DNA from: a bacterium
GTDB lineage: Bacteria > Elusimicrobiota > Elusimicrobia > UBA1565 > UBA9628
Direction: 5' to 3'
DNA: 64,000 nucleotides
Assembly: GCA_021822495.1 (NCBI GenBank)
Contig: JAKAQO010000001.1
Location: forward strand, 186,001-250,000
In this document: piece by piece, positions 42,609 through 51,060 of the stretch
Numbering within the stretch: the stretch's first letter is position 1
Layout: every line of letters begins with the position of its first letter
Program-made: the position numbers and the translations under genes
The notes under the pieces: generated by a model
What the model saw: the letters and a program-made list of their open reading frames with translations, nothing else
Told to the model about the DNA's origin: nothing
Databases searched by the model: none

Positions 42609-44576
42609 CTAGAGTTTCCATGCCAGCAGAACCAGCAAGAACAACGCAACGGCCAACAGATAATATTGGAGCCGGCTTCTTTGCCGGCGCTTGATCCACG
42701 CCAACAGGCCCACCGTGGCGGAGCCGGCGGGGATCAACAATCCGTCCAGAACTCGGTCGTCGGCGTGGCTTGAAAATCGGGATTCCGTCGGCCAGTAGCC
42801 CGCCGGAGCGTGGAAATGCGCGCGGATGGCCAGCACGGGCGCGAAGGCGCGCGTAAGCGGCTGGGCGTAAGACGAGGCGGTATATTGCATCCGCGCCGTC
42901 GGCGCGGTGAAACCGCAGCCCCAGGTCGGACCCAAGGCGATTCGTCGGTCAAGCAGGAGAAACCGCGCGAAGGCCAATAAGCCTCCGATAACAATGACGC
43001 AGGCGCCGATGAGCCCGATCAAGCGGGCGCCGTCTAAGAAGCCGGCCAACGCGGGATGAACGGAACCCGGCGACATACCGCAGACGGTGGCGGCCGCCTG
43101 TTGCGCAAGGGAGAGCGCGGGACCCGGCCAGACGCCGATGAAAACACAGAGCGCGGCCAGCGCGGCCATCGGGAAGGTCATGACGAGTCCGGGGTCTTTC
43201 GCGGACTTGGCGGCTTCCGTTCGGGGAATGCCCAGGCAAAGGACCCCATAGGCTTTCGTAAAACAGGCCAGCGCAAGACCGCCGATAAGCGCCAGTCCGC
43301 CGATGGAAACGGCGGCCAGCCGCGCTTCGCCGGCCGTCACGGCGGAACTCGACGCCATGTACACCAGCCACTCGCTGACGAAACCGTTGAACGGCGGTAT
43401 TCCCGATATCGCCGCGGCGCCGATCAAGGAGAGCGCCGAGGTCCAGGGCATCAACCTCAAAAGCCCGCCGCCGGCCTCGATCTCCCGCGTTCCCAGCGCT
43501 TGGTGAAAAGCCCCGCTGCCAAGGAAGAGGAGCGATTTGAACAGGGCGTGATTGAGAGTATGAAGGATCGCGCCCGCGAAACCGAGGAGCGCCAACTCGG
43601 GCCTGTGATGCGAAAGCCCCAGACAACCCAATCCAAGCCCCAGCGTGATGATCCCGATGTTCTCGACGCTGTGATAGGCGAGCAAGCGCTTCAAATCGTG
43701 CTGCGCGAGAGCGAAAAGGACGCCGCCGACGCCGGACACCGCTCCCGCAAGGACCAAGACGATAGCCCATACGTCCGAGACGGAATGGAGAATCCAGATC
43801 AATCGAAGAAAACCGTAGATGCCGACCTTGATGACGGCGCCCGACATAACGGCCGACACGTGGCTCGGAGAGGCAGGATGCGCCTCCTGCAGCCAGATAT
43901 GAAACGGAGCGATGCCCGCCTTCATGCCGAAGCCGACCAACGCGAGCAAGAGTAGCAGTGTGGATTGCCCCGCGCTGGGGGGCATGACCGCCCGGATTCC
44001 CTCGAAATCCAGAGTCCCCGCCGCGCGGCCCAGGATCGCGAAAAGGACGAAAAGGGCCAGGGTGGCGGTGTGCGTGCAGATGAAGTAAAGGAGGCCCGCG
44101 CGCCGCGCCTCGGGATGTTCGTCCTCGATGATGACGAGAAAGAAGCTACTCAGCGCCATCAATTCCCAGGCGAACAGGAAGAGAATCGCGTTTTGCGCGC
44201 AGACGACCACGACGAGGGACGCCGTCAATATAAGGAACAACGGCCTCACCGACTTGCTCTTAGAGAGCCCTTCGGAACGTCGGATGTAGGCCTCGCCATA
44301 GATGCCGGACAAGAGGCTTACGATGAGCACCGTGAACAGGAAAAACGTCGAGAGGCCGTCCAGGGATACGGAAAGACGCGCCCAGGGCAGGGACCATCCC
44401 GCCGTGATTCCCGACGATCCGCTAAAAGCCGCGCTCCCAACGGCCGCCACGAGCCCGGTCAGGCAGCCCATGACCAGAAACAACAAGGACATCGCGGCGG
44501 CGATCTTGGGATATTGAGCCGTCAAGGCCGAAACGAGGGCGCCGACAAGCAATATGGAAATGGACGCGATCAGCAT
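42609..44576 (-). CDS. hyfB: HyfB-like antiporter subunit, copy 1
   Basis: 655 residues, NuoL/MrpA-like antiporter subunit; first gene of the hyf operon. Seen: FLFAWELMALSSFFLVIIED, LVGFGMKAGIAPFHIWLQEA (TM7 Lys region), LKRLLAYHSVENIGIITLGL and TARMQYTASSYAQPLTRAF at the end. Closely related to hyfB2. ATG 44576 follows a 300-base AT-rich control region. Two such subunits plus HyfF suggest multiple ion channels per complex. Confidence 0.88.
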   Translation of the reverse strand: MLIASISILLVGALVSALTAQYPKIAAAMSLLFLVMGCLTGLVAAVGSAAFSGSSGITAGWSLPWARLSVSLDGLSTFFLFTVLIVSLLSGIYGEAYIRRSEGLSKSKSVRPLFLILTASLVVVVCAQNAILFLFAWELMALSSFFLVIIEDEHPEARRAGLLYFICTHTATLALFVLFAILGRAAGTLDFEGIRAVMPPSAGQSTLLLLLALVGFGMKAGIAPFHIWLQEAHPASPSHVSAVMSGAVIKVGIYGFLRLIWILHSVSDVWAIVLVLAGAVSGVGGVLFALAQHDLKRLLAYHSVENIGIITLGLGLGCLGLSHHRPELALLGFAGAILHTLNHALFKSLLFLGSGAFHQALGTREIEAGGGLLRLMPWTSALSLIGAAAISGIPPFNGFVSEWLVYMASSSAVTAGEARLAAVSIGGLALIGGLALACFTKAYGVLCLGIPRTEAAKSAKDPGLVMTFPMAALAALCVFIGVWPGPALSLAQQAAATVCGMSPGSVHPALAGFLDGARLIGLIGACVIVIGGLLAFARFLLLDRRIALGPTWGCGFTAPTARMQYTASSYAQPLTRAFAPVLAIRAHFHAPAGYWPTESRFSSHADDRVLDGLLIPAGSATVGLLAWIKRRQRSRLQYYLLAVALFLLVLLAWKL

Positions 44577-44657
44577 GCCACGCCCGACTCCATAACGCGA
44601 TAGCCTTTCATAGTCAAATCAGCGCGGAGATTTCGACAAAATCCCGTCGCTCCAAAG

Positions 44658-44720
44658 ATATTCTATCGTAGCATTTGCGAAAAAAGGAATCAATAGTTAT
44701 AGGATAATATAATCATATAT
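44658..44720 (-). promoter_or_regulatory. hyf operon promoter and operator candidates
   Basis: Minus strand: -35 TTGATT (44693-44688), 17-base spacer, -10 TACGAT (44670-44665). ATATTCTATC (44658-44667, plus strand) overlaps the -10 and is identical to 32622-32631. Directly upstream of the -35, 44697-44720 carries TTATAGGAT-N7-TCATATAT, the same dyad with the same spacing as at 33017-33040. The remaining sequence of 44577-44859 is AT-rich with a GGGG..CCCC hairpin near 44745 and no gene. Confidence 0.6.
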
Positions 44721-44859
44721 AAAGAAAAAAATTTCGCATTGTTAGGGGCGCGAAAACCCCCAATAAGTTCATCGCCTGGCTGGAAAGCTAAAAAAAGGGG
44801 CTATGCCGTTTCTCCATAATTCTTAGGGACGGCTCTGTCCCGACCTTAAGATGATGAGG

Positions 44860-44880
44860 AAAAGGGGACAGTCCCCTTTT
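44860..44880 (-). terminator. terminator of pckA (GGGGAC palindrome)
   Basis: AAAAGGGGAC-A-GTCCCCTTTT, perfect 10-base arms. In the minus direction the stem is followed by TTTT, and it overlaps the pckA stop codon, so it suits a Rho-independent terminator. It shares the GGGAC/GTCCC core with 883-903 and 21015-21033; a weaker GGGAC..GTCCC pair sits at about 44826-44841. Confidence 0.6.
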
Positions 44881-46670
44881 TACGCCGCGACCTTGGTTTT
44901 GAGGCGATTTTTGAGAGACTCAAACTGATCCCAAAGCTCCTTGGGAAGGGTCTTGCCGAATTTTTCGAAAAAGGCCTTGACCCCGTCGAGTTCCGCCGTC
45001 CAATCCTCGGACTTAACCTCAAGAAGCTTTTCAAGAGTCTGTCCGGAAATATTGAGCCCGGACAAGTCCAAGGCGTCTTTAGTCGGCACAAAACCAATGG
45101 GAGTTTTTTCGGCTTTCCCTTCTCCATGACAGCGGGATAAAATCCATTCCAAAACTCTTAGATTTTCGCCGTAACCGGGCCAGAGAAATTTCCGGTTCTC
45201 ATCTTTTCTAAACCAATTGACGTGAAAGATTTTCGGCGGCTTTGAAACCTCGCTTCCCATTTCAAGCCAATGGGCGAAATAATCTCCCATGTTGTATCCG
45301 CAGAAAGGAATCATCGCCATCGGGTCTCGGCGGACTTCGCCGATTTTGCCGTCCGCAGCCGCAGTTCTTTCGGAAGCCATCGTAGATCCGACATAGACCC
45401 CGTGAGACCAATCAAAAGACTCAAAAACTAACGGCGCCAAACGCTCCCGGCGGCCGCCGAAAATAATCGCGGAAATGGGCACGCCTTCGGGGTCTTCCCA
45501 GTTGGGAGCGATGGACGGACATTGATTGGCCGGCGAGGTAAAGCGGCTGTTGGGGTGAGCGCCTAAAACGGGCTTTCCCGCCGCGTCTTTCATTCCCGGT
45601 TTCCAGGGCTTGCCGTCCCAGGCAACGCCGGAAGCCGGCGGCTGGCCTTCCCCGTCTTCCCACCAGACGCTCAAATCATCTCCTAAAAGAACGTTGGTGT
45701 AAATGGTATTTCTGGCCATCGTCTTCATCGCGTTGGGATTGGTCTTTGAATTCGTTCCCGGCGCGACGCCAAAAAAGCCTGATTCCGGGTTTAAAGCCCA
45801 CAACCGTCCGTCTTTTCCTTTTCTCAGCCAGGCGATATCGTCTCCCAATGTCCAGATTTTGTAACCCTTGCCCTTAAGACCTTCCGGCGGAATCAACATC
45901 GCGAGATTAGTCTTTCCGCACGCGGACGGAAAAGCCGCGACGATATAATCGGTTTTGCCGTTTTTCTCGATTCCTAAAATCAACATGTGTTCGGCCAGCC
46001 ATTTTTCCTGCCGAGCCTGCCAGGACGCGATGCGCAAAGCCAGGCATTTTTTTCCCAAAAGTGCGTTTCCGCCATAAGCCGAACCGGTTGAGACAATCGT
46101 GTTGTCTTCCGGAAAATGAAGGATAAAGCGGTGCTGAACGTCCAAATCCGCGCGGGTATGGAGACACTTGGTATAGGCGCCATTAGTCCCTAATTGCTCC
46201 AAGACCTTGTCTCCCACGCGAGTCATGATCAGCATGTTTAAAACAACATAAAGGGAATCGGTAATCTCAACTCCAATTTTGGAAAAGGGGGAACCAATCG
46301 GCCCCATCGAAAAGGGGATGACATACATCGTTCTGCCGTGCATTGAGCCTTTCAAGATTTCAGCGGATTTTGCGTAACCTTCTTCCGGAGACATCCAGTT
46401 ATTAGTCGGCCCCGCGTCTTCTTTATTCTTAGAGCAGATGTAGGTTAAATGCTCGGTGCGCGCGACATCGCTGGAGTGGGAACGGCTGTAATAGCAACCG
46501 GGATATTTTTCTTGATCCAAGGGAATAATAAAACCGCGGGCAATAGCCCTTTTAGTCAGGCGATCTTTTTCGCCGGGAGTTCCGTCCACCCAATAAATTT
46601 GATCCGGTTCGCCCACTTTTGCCGTCTCGTTGACCCAATTTCCCAGTTCCTTATGTTTGATTGTTTTCAT
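44880..46670 (-). CDS. pckA: phosphoenolpyruvate carboxykinase (GTP)
   Basis: 596 residues, the GTP-type length. Converts oxaloacetate plus GTP to PEP and CO2 (gluconeogenesis, or the reverse for anaplerosis and ATP/GTP yield). Seen: the kinase P-loop AFPSACGKTNLAMLIPPEG, the substrate region YYSRSHSSDVARTEHL, WTLGDDIAWLRKGKDG and the GTP-binding FHVNWFRKDENRKFLWPGYG. GGAGGA is upstream of ATG 46670. It follows arsR2 in the same direction after 77 bases containing ATATTC/TCATAT-like half sites. Confidence 0.96.
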   Translation of the reverse strand: MKTIKHKELGNWVNETAKVGEPDQIYWVDGTPGEKDRLTKRAIARGFIIPLDQEKYPGCYYSRSHSSDVARTEHLTYICSKNKEDAGPTNNWMSPEEGYAKSAEILKGSMHGRTMYVIPFSMGPIGSPFSKIGVEITDSLYVVLNMLIMTRVGDKVLEQLGTNGAYTKCLHTRADLDVQHRFILHFPEDNTIVSTGSAYGGNALLGKKCLALRIASWQARQEKWLAEHMLILGIEKNGKTDYIVAAFPSACGKTNLAMLIPPEGLKGKGYKIWTLGDDIAWLRKGKDGRLWALNPESGFFGVAPGTNSKTNPNAMKTMARNTIYTNVLLGDDLSVWWEDGEGQPPASGVAWDGKPWKPGMKDAAGKPVLGAHPNSRFTSPANQCPSIAPNWEDPEGVPISAIIFGGRRERLAPLVFESFDWSHGVYVGSTMASERTAAADGKIGEVRRDPMAMIPFCGYNMGDYFAHWLEMGSEVSKPPKIFHVNWFRKDENRKFLWPGYGENLRVLEWILSRCHGEGKAEKTPIGFVPTKDALDLSGLNISGQTLEKLLEVKSEDWTAELDGVKAFFEKFGKTLPKELWDQFESLKNRLKTKVAA

Positions 46671-46747
46671 GGCATCCTCCGTTCAAAAATCCAATTTCAA
46701 CCTTAAATATGAATATATTCCCAATTTAGCATATAAACTGAGAATGT

Positions 46748-47083
46748 TCAAGAAACTCCCAAGTGCGAAAGAATTTCCTGGCCTTCCTTGAGTCTCTTGG
46801 CCAAAATCTCGGCAATGGGCCGCAAAATTCTGAAAATATCACGATCCCGAATGGAGTAATAGACCGTCACCTTCTCTTGCCTTGAACTCACAATGCCTGA
46901 TTGTCGCAAAATCGCCAAATGCTTGGAAAGACCGGACTGTTCCACGCTTAAATTTTTTACCATCTCGCCAACGGAAGATTCCTTGTCTTTCAGGTATTCA
47001 ATAATCTGAAGCCTGACCGGATGCGCCAAGGACTTAAGGAAATCCGCCTTGATCTTAAACACCATCTCCTCGTTTTTTTGCAT
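46748..47083 (-). CDS. ArsR-family winged-helix regulator, copy 2
   Basis: 111 residues, the same length as arsR1 (32666-33001) and identical at 82 of 111 positions by eye, including VEQSGLSKHLA in the recognition helix. It also lacks cysteine, so it is not an As/Cd/Zn thiol sensor. It lies 17 bases after kdpE and directly before pckA. ATATTCT at 47082-47088 overlaps its own start codon, and TCATATAC is adjacent (47091-47098 complement), suggesting autoregulation at sites like those of the hyf promoter. Confidence 0.9.
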   Translation of the reverse strand: MQKNEEMVFKIKADFLKSLAHPVRLQIIEYLKDKESSVGEMVKNLSVEQSGLSKHLAILRQSGIVSSRQEKVTVYYSIRDRDIFRILRPIAEILAKRLKEGQEILSHLGVS

Positions 47084-47100
47084 ATTCTGAGTATATGATA

Positions 47101-47796
47101 TTAAATCCGGTCTTCATCCGTAATCATCCGATATCCCACTCCTAGTTCGGTTTTAAGATACTGAGGCCGCAAGGGGTTTTTTTCTATTTTTCCGCGCAAT
47201 TGATGCATATAGATGCGCACTGAATCTAATCCAGCGTCCTTATCCGGGCCCCAGGCCTCCTCAAGTATTTGCTCTCTAGTTACCACCCGCCCCGCATGAA
47301 GAACCAAAATAGCGAGAATCCGGTATTGAATCGGAGACAGATGGATTTCATGCCCCCCGAGCCGGACATGACGCTTGGATAAATCAACTTCCAGGCTCCC
47401 AGTCTTAAAAATGGGAGAATCCTTGTCTTTGGTCCCAAGTCTTCGCAAAGACGCCCGGATGCGCGCCAATAATTCCGAACTCCCAAAAGGCTTGGTCAAG
47501 TAGTCATCCGCTCCGGCGTCCAAACCCGCCACTTTATCCCCCTCTTGTCCCCGCGCGGAAATAATAATGACGGGCACCTTTGACCACTCCCGAATTCGCT
47601 TAACAACCTCGATTCCATCGGTATCCGGAAGCCCTAAATCCAAAAGAACGACCGCCGGATGATGAGAGCGCAAATACTCAAGCCCGGTTTTTCCGGTGAC
47701 CGCTTCCAGAGCCTTAAAGCCATGCCCGGACAAGGAAGCCGCTATAAATCTCCGAATGGAAGAGTCATCTTCAATGAGCAAAATAGTTTTAGACAT
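47101..47796 (-). CDS. kdpE: KdpE response regulator
   Basis: 231 residues, OmpR/PhoB type. Receiver domain with the acidic pair (IEDDSS), phospho-acceptor Asp in VVLLDLGLPDTDGIEV, and Lys in DDYLTKPFG. The C-terminal winged helix has LSPIQYRILAILVLHAGRVV and the loop SVRIYMHQLRGKIE. Start at 47796 overlaps kdpD by 8 bases. Activated by KdpD under potassium limitation to induce kdpFABC, which in this window lies 10 kb away. Confidence 0.93.
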   Translation of the reverse strand: MSKTILLIEDDSSIRRFIAASLSGHGFKALEAVTGKTGLEYLRSHHPAVVLLDLGLPDTDGIEVVKRIREWSKVPVIIISARGQEGDKVAGLDAGADDYLTKPFGSSELLARIRASLRRLGTKDKDSPIFKTGSLEVDLSKRHVRLGGHEIHLSPIQYRILAILVLHAGRVVTREQILEEAWGPDKDAGLDSVRIYMHQLRGKIEKNPLRPQYLKTELGVGYRMITDEDRI

Positions 47797-50458
47797 GGAA
47801 AACGTCCAGGGGAATGAGGATTTTAAACACCGCCCCGCCGCCCGCACGATTTTCGACCCAAATTTTTCCGCCGTGGGCTTTAATAATCGCGCGACAAATG
47901 GTCAGCCCCAAACCGGTCCCCATTTTTTGCTGGGCCTGGGCGCCGCGATAAAACTTATCAAAAATTTGTTCCGCATCCGCTGGATCAAGACCGGGACCGC
48001 GATCGGAGATTTGAATCAAACACTCCCCGCCCTCAATGGAAGCGCTGATATCGAGAGGAGAATCCGCGGGAGAATATTTCGTCGCATTGTCAAACAGATT
48101 AATGAAGACCTGCTCAAAAAGAACGTCGTCAACCTCGATTAAGGGAAAATTTTCCGGGATATTAATATTTAAGACCTTTCCCGAAAAAGCCGCTCCTAAT
48201 TTATGAATTGACGATTCTAAAATCTCTTCCAAGGACGCTTTTTTACGGTTGAGCAAAATCCCACCCGCCTCAAGCTGGGTCGCATGCAGAAGATTGGCGA
48301 CTAAACGGCTGAGGCCAAGACTGGAATCATGGATATTTTTAATCAACTCCTTGACCTCCTCCACATCCGCGAAGGAATTTCGCTCAAGCAGGGTCGAAGC
48401 GGAACCGATAATCGCAGCCAAGGGCGTTCTGAGATCGTGAGAAACCGAACTCAGGAGAGAATTTCTCATTTTTTCGGACTCAATCTCAAGCTGGGACTGG
48501 CGAGTCGTCTCCTGAAGCCGGTAGACCTCCAACGCCAAAGCGATTTGATTACTGAAAGCCTCCGCGAGGTACAATTGCTCCGGAATCAAAAGCCGGTTTT
48601 TATCCTTGGGTTTGAGTCTTAAAGTTCCCACCGAGGCATTGGCCCCCTTCAAGGGCAGATAAATGGCGTCCAAAAACGGAAGGGTTTGGGTGCCGAATCC
48701 CGCGGCTTGTCCAATATCGTAGACCCATTGCGCAATGGTCAATTCCTTAGCGTCAATGGACTCTTCTTTGGGAACCCATTCACTTAAAGTCACATTTCCC
48801 TTTTTATCCGGCAAGAATACGGCAACTAAGCCGTCAAAAACCTCCGCCAAATGTGGGATGGCCACGGCAAGAATGCCTTCCGTTCCAATGGCGACCGCCA
48901 AGCGGCGGCTGAGGCCGTGAAGGGCCGCGCTTCGCCGCTCGTTAATCTGGGCAATTTCCGCTTGGCGCCGAATCGCGACCGACAAATGGCTGATGAGAAG
49001 CGAAACCGCGAGGAAAATAATAAAAGTCAAAACGTACTGGCTATCAGATATGGCAAAATTAAACCGCGGCGCGACAAAAAAGAAATCGAAAGCTAAAACG
49101 CTTAAAACTGACATCCACGCCGAAACCCAGCGGTCTCCCCGGGAAGCGACGAGAACCGTTCCTAAAAGATAAATCATAATGATATTAATCAAGGACAAAT
49201 GCGAATACACTAAAAAAGAAATCAACGTACACAAAAGAAAAGTCCCAAAAGCCAGGGCGTAGTTTAAAGAGGAAGATGAATTGTCCCGCGGAGCCTCCGG
49301 CTCGGGCTGAGCGCTTCCGCCTAAACTTCCCATGACCGCGCAGACCTCAATTTCCCCGCTTTTTCGAATCACTTCCTCTAAAAGATTTTCCCCTCTCCAA
49401 TAATCCTTAAAACTTCTTTTGGGGGATTTTCCCATTATGATTTTAGTGATGTTCTTGGAACGGGCAAAACTGACAATCTCTTCCGCCACGTTCATGCCAG
49501 TCAGGGTGATCGTCTCAGCTCCCAACTGTTCGGCGAGCCTTAAATTATCAATGGCCGCGTCGCGGGCGGAAGAGGAAGAAATTCGCCCGGCTGAATCGAC
49601 AAAAACCGCCGTCCATTCCGCCTGTAAAGCCGACGCCATTCTTTTGGCGGCTCGAACGAGTTTCGCCGACCCCGGCCCCGGGCCCACGCAGACAAGAATC
49701 TTTTCAGCCGTCGGCCAGGTTTTTTCATCCGGTTCCTTGCCGCGTCGGGCCTGCACCTGGGCGTTCACCCTTTCGGCCGTCATCCGCAACGCCAACTCCC
49801 GAAGCGCCGTCAAATTTCCAATCTTAAAGAAATTTTTCTCCGCGATGCGGGCCTGCTCGCTTAAATAGACCTTCCCGTCTTTTAAGCGCTCGATGAGTTC
49901 CTCGGGCGGCAAATCCACCAGCTCAACCGAAGATGCGTTTTCGATAATAAAATCGGGAATGGTTTCCCGAATCGTCACTCCCGTAATCTGGGACACGACG
50001 TCGTTTAAACTCTCTAAATGACCGATATTGACGGTCGTATAAACGTCGATTCCGCACGCCAAAAGTTCCTGAACGTCTTGCCAGCGTTTGACATGCCGGG
50101 AACCCGCGGCGTTGGTATGGGCGAGCTCATCAACTAAAATTAAGGCCGGCGCGCGCAGAATGGCCGCGTCCAAATCAAATTCCTGAAGTTCGACGTTGTG
50201 ATAGAGGATTTTCTTTCTGGGTAAGACTTCAAGGCCGGCTAATCTCTCTTGAGTTTCTTCCCGCCCGTGGGTTTCAACTACGCCAACGAGGACATCCAAC
50301 CCTTCTTCTTGCCTTAGGCGCGCGGCCTCCAGCATTGAAAACGTCTTTCCCACGCCAGGCGCCGCGCCCAAAAAGACCTTGAGTTTTCCAGAAAGCTCAG
50401 CGTGTTCTTCCTTTTGAACCTGGGAGAGAATTTCTTCGGGACTCGGGCGTTCGGCCAT
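47789..50458 (-). CDS. kdpD: KdpD potassium-sensing histidine kinase
   Basis: 889 residues, full length. N-terminal KdpD domain with Walker A GAAPGVGKTFSMLEA and the Walker-B-like ALILVDELAHTNA; a UspA-like domain (ILVCVGPGPGSAKLVRAAKR); four transmembrane helices (DUF4118); a GAF domain; HisKA with SSVSHDLRTPLAAIIGSA; and HATPase with NLFDNATKYSPAD and GTGLGLTICRAI. Phosphorylates KdpE in response to K+ and ionic strength. Operon order kdpD-kdpE-arsR2-pckA. Confidence 0.95.
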   Translation of the reverse strand: MAERPSPEEILSQVQKEEHAELSGKLKVFLGAAPGVGKTFSMLEAARLRQEEGLDVLVGVVETHGREETQERLAGLEVLPRKKILYHNVELQEFDLDAAILRAPALILVDELAHTNAAGSRHVKRWQDVQELLACGIDVYTTVNIGHLESLNDVVSQITGVTIRETIPDFIIENASSVELVDLPPEELIERLKDGKVYLSEQARIAEKNFFKIGNLTALRELALRMTAERVNAQVQARRGKEPDEKTWPTAEKILVCVGPGPGSAKLVRAAKRMASALQAEWTAVFVDSAGRISSSSARDAAIDNLRLAEQLGAETITLTGMNVAEEIVSFARSKNITKIIMGKSPKRSFKDYWRGENLLEEVIRKSGEIEVCAVMGSLGGSAQPEPEAPRDNSSSSLNYALAFGTFLLCTLISFLVYSHLSLINIIMIYLLGTVLVASRGDRWVSAWMSVLSVLAFDFFFVAPRFNFAISDSQYVLTFIIFLAVSLLISHLSVAIRRQAEIAQINERRSAALHGLSRRLAVAIGTEGILAVAIPHLAEVFDGLVAVFLPDKKGNVTLSEWVPKEESIDAKELTIAQWVYDIGQAAGFGTQTLPFLDAIYLPLKGANASVGTLRLKPKDKNRLLIPEQLYLAEAFSNQIALALEVYRLQETTRQSQLEIESEKMRNSLLSSVSHDLRTPLAAIIGSASTLLERNSFADVEEVKELIKNIHDSSLGLSRLVANLLHATQLEAGGILLNRKKASLEEILESSIHKLGAAFSGKVLNINIPENFPLIEVDDVLFEQVFINLFDNATKYSPADSPLDISASIEGGECLIQISDRGPGLDPADAEQIFDKFYRGAQAQQKMGTGLGLTICRAIIKAHGGKIWVENRAGGGAVFKILIPLDVFHV

Positions 50459-50522
50459 TGTTTTACTTCATTGTAGCGATTCGGCCCCATTCAATCAAGG
50501 AGCATATAGTCTGTAAACAACT

Positions 50523-50936
50523 CTATTTTGGCGCGGAGGCTAATTTTACTTTGACCCAGACATTGATCCGCTCAAAAGACTCGGATTCGTTTGAAGGAGA
50601 TCTGCGTCCTCCCATTCCCCCGCGACGACCGCCCATCCTTATGGAAAAATCTTGTCCATACTTTCCAGCCATTTGAGCTTTGGTTGAGCGAGTGTGCGGC
50701 ACAACCAAGACATAAAGATTTTTTGCGTCATTGGCGAAAGCAAACTGAATTCCGCCTGAATCATCCGAGTCTTCCTGCTCCTGTTTAAGCCAATCTTTAT
50801 CATTACCATCGACAGTAATTTTTCTGTCGCGCCAAAGGCTCGTATCGCTGGGCCCCCACCAAAAAGCGCGAACCTCTGGGGCAATCAAACAAAACACCAC
50901 CGTGAACACAAGAATTAAATTAAACCGCCGCATCAT
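50523..50936 (-). CDS. small exported protein, CBM9-like fragment?
   Basis: 137 residues with a signal peptide (MMRRFNLILVFTVVFCLIAP). The mature part starts FWWGPSDTSLWRDRKITVDG followed by KDW, and continues IQFAFANDAKNLYVLVV. The 'xIxvDGxxxDW ... aNDxxxLYvlv' pattern is that of CBM9-like/DOMON-type domains. It then breaks into a Gly/Arg-rich run (RMGGRRGGMGGRR) and a short strand. Shorter than a full domain of that type. Met-2 (50933) is an equal start. It faces away from the Spy-like gene. Confidence 0.6.
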   Translation of the reverse strand: MMRRFNLILVFTVVFCLIAPEVRAFWWGPSDTSLWRDRKITVDGNDKDWLKQEQEDSDDSGGIQFAFANDAKNLYVLVVPHTRSTKAQMAGKYGQDFSIRMGGRRGGMGGRRSPSNESESFERINVWVKVKLASAPK

Positions 50937-51060
50937 TTATTAGACGTCTCCGAAGCCCAAGAAGTGTCAGGACCTAAAATGAACGCGACACTTTGCGGCT
51001 CACCCAAACGTCCAACTATAAGAACGGCCTCGCCACATAAGGGCCGCCAAGGGAGGAATT

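Noticed and set aside
35457-44603. Long plus-strand open frames antisense to the hyf operon (for example 35457-36296, 36330-37109, 39316-39975, 43056-43955, 43965-44603)
   Set aside because: They are frames mirrored by GC-rich codon bias. Their translations are Arg/Gly/Asp/Gln-rich with no domain, while the minus strand encodes full conserved proteins with coupled starts.
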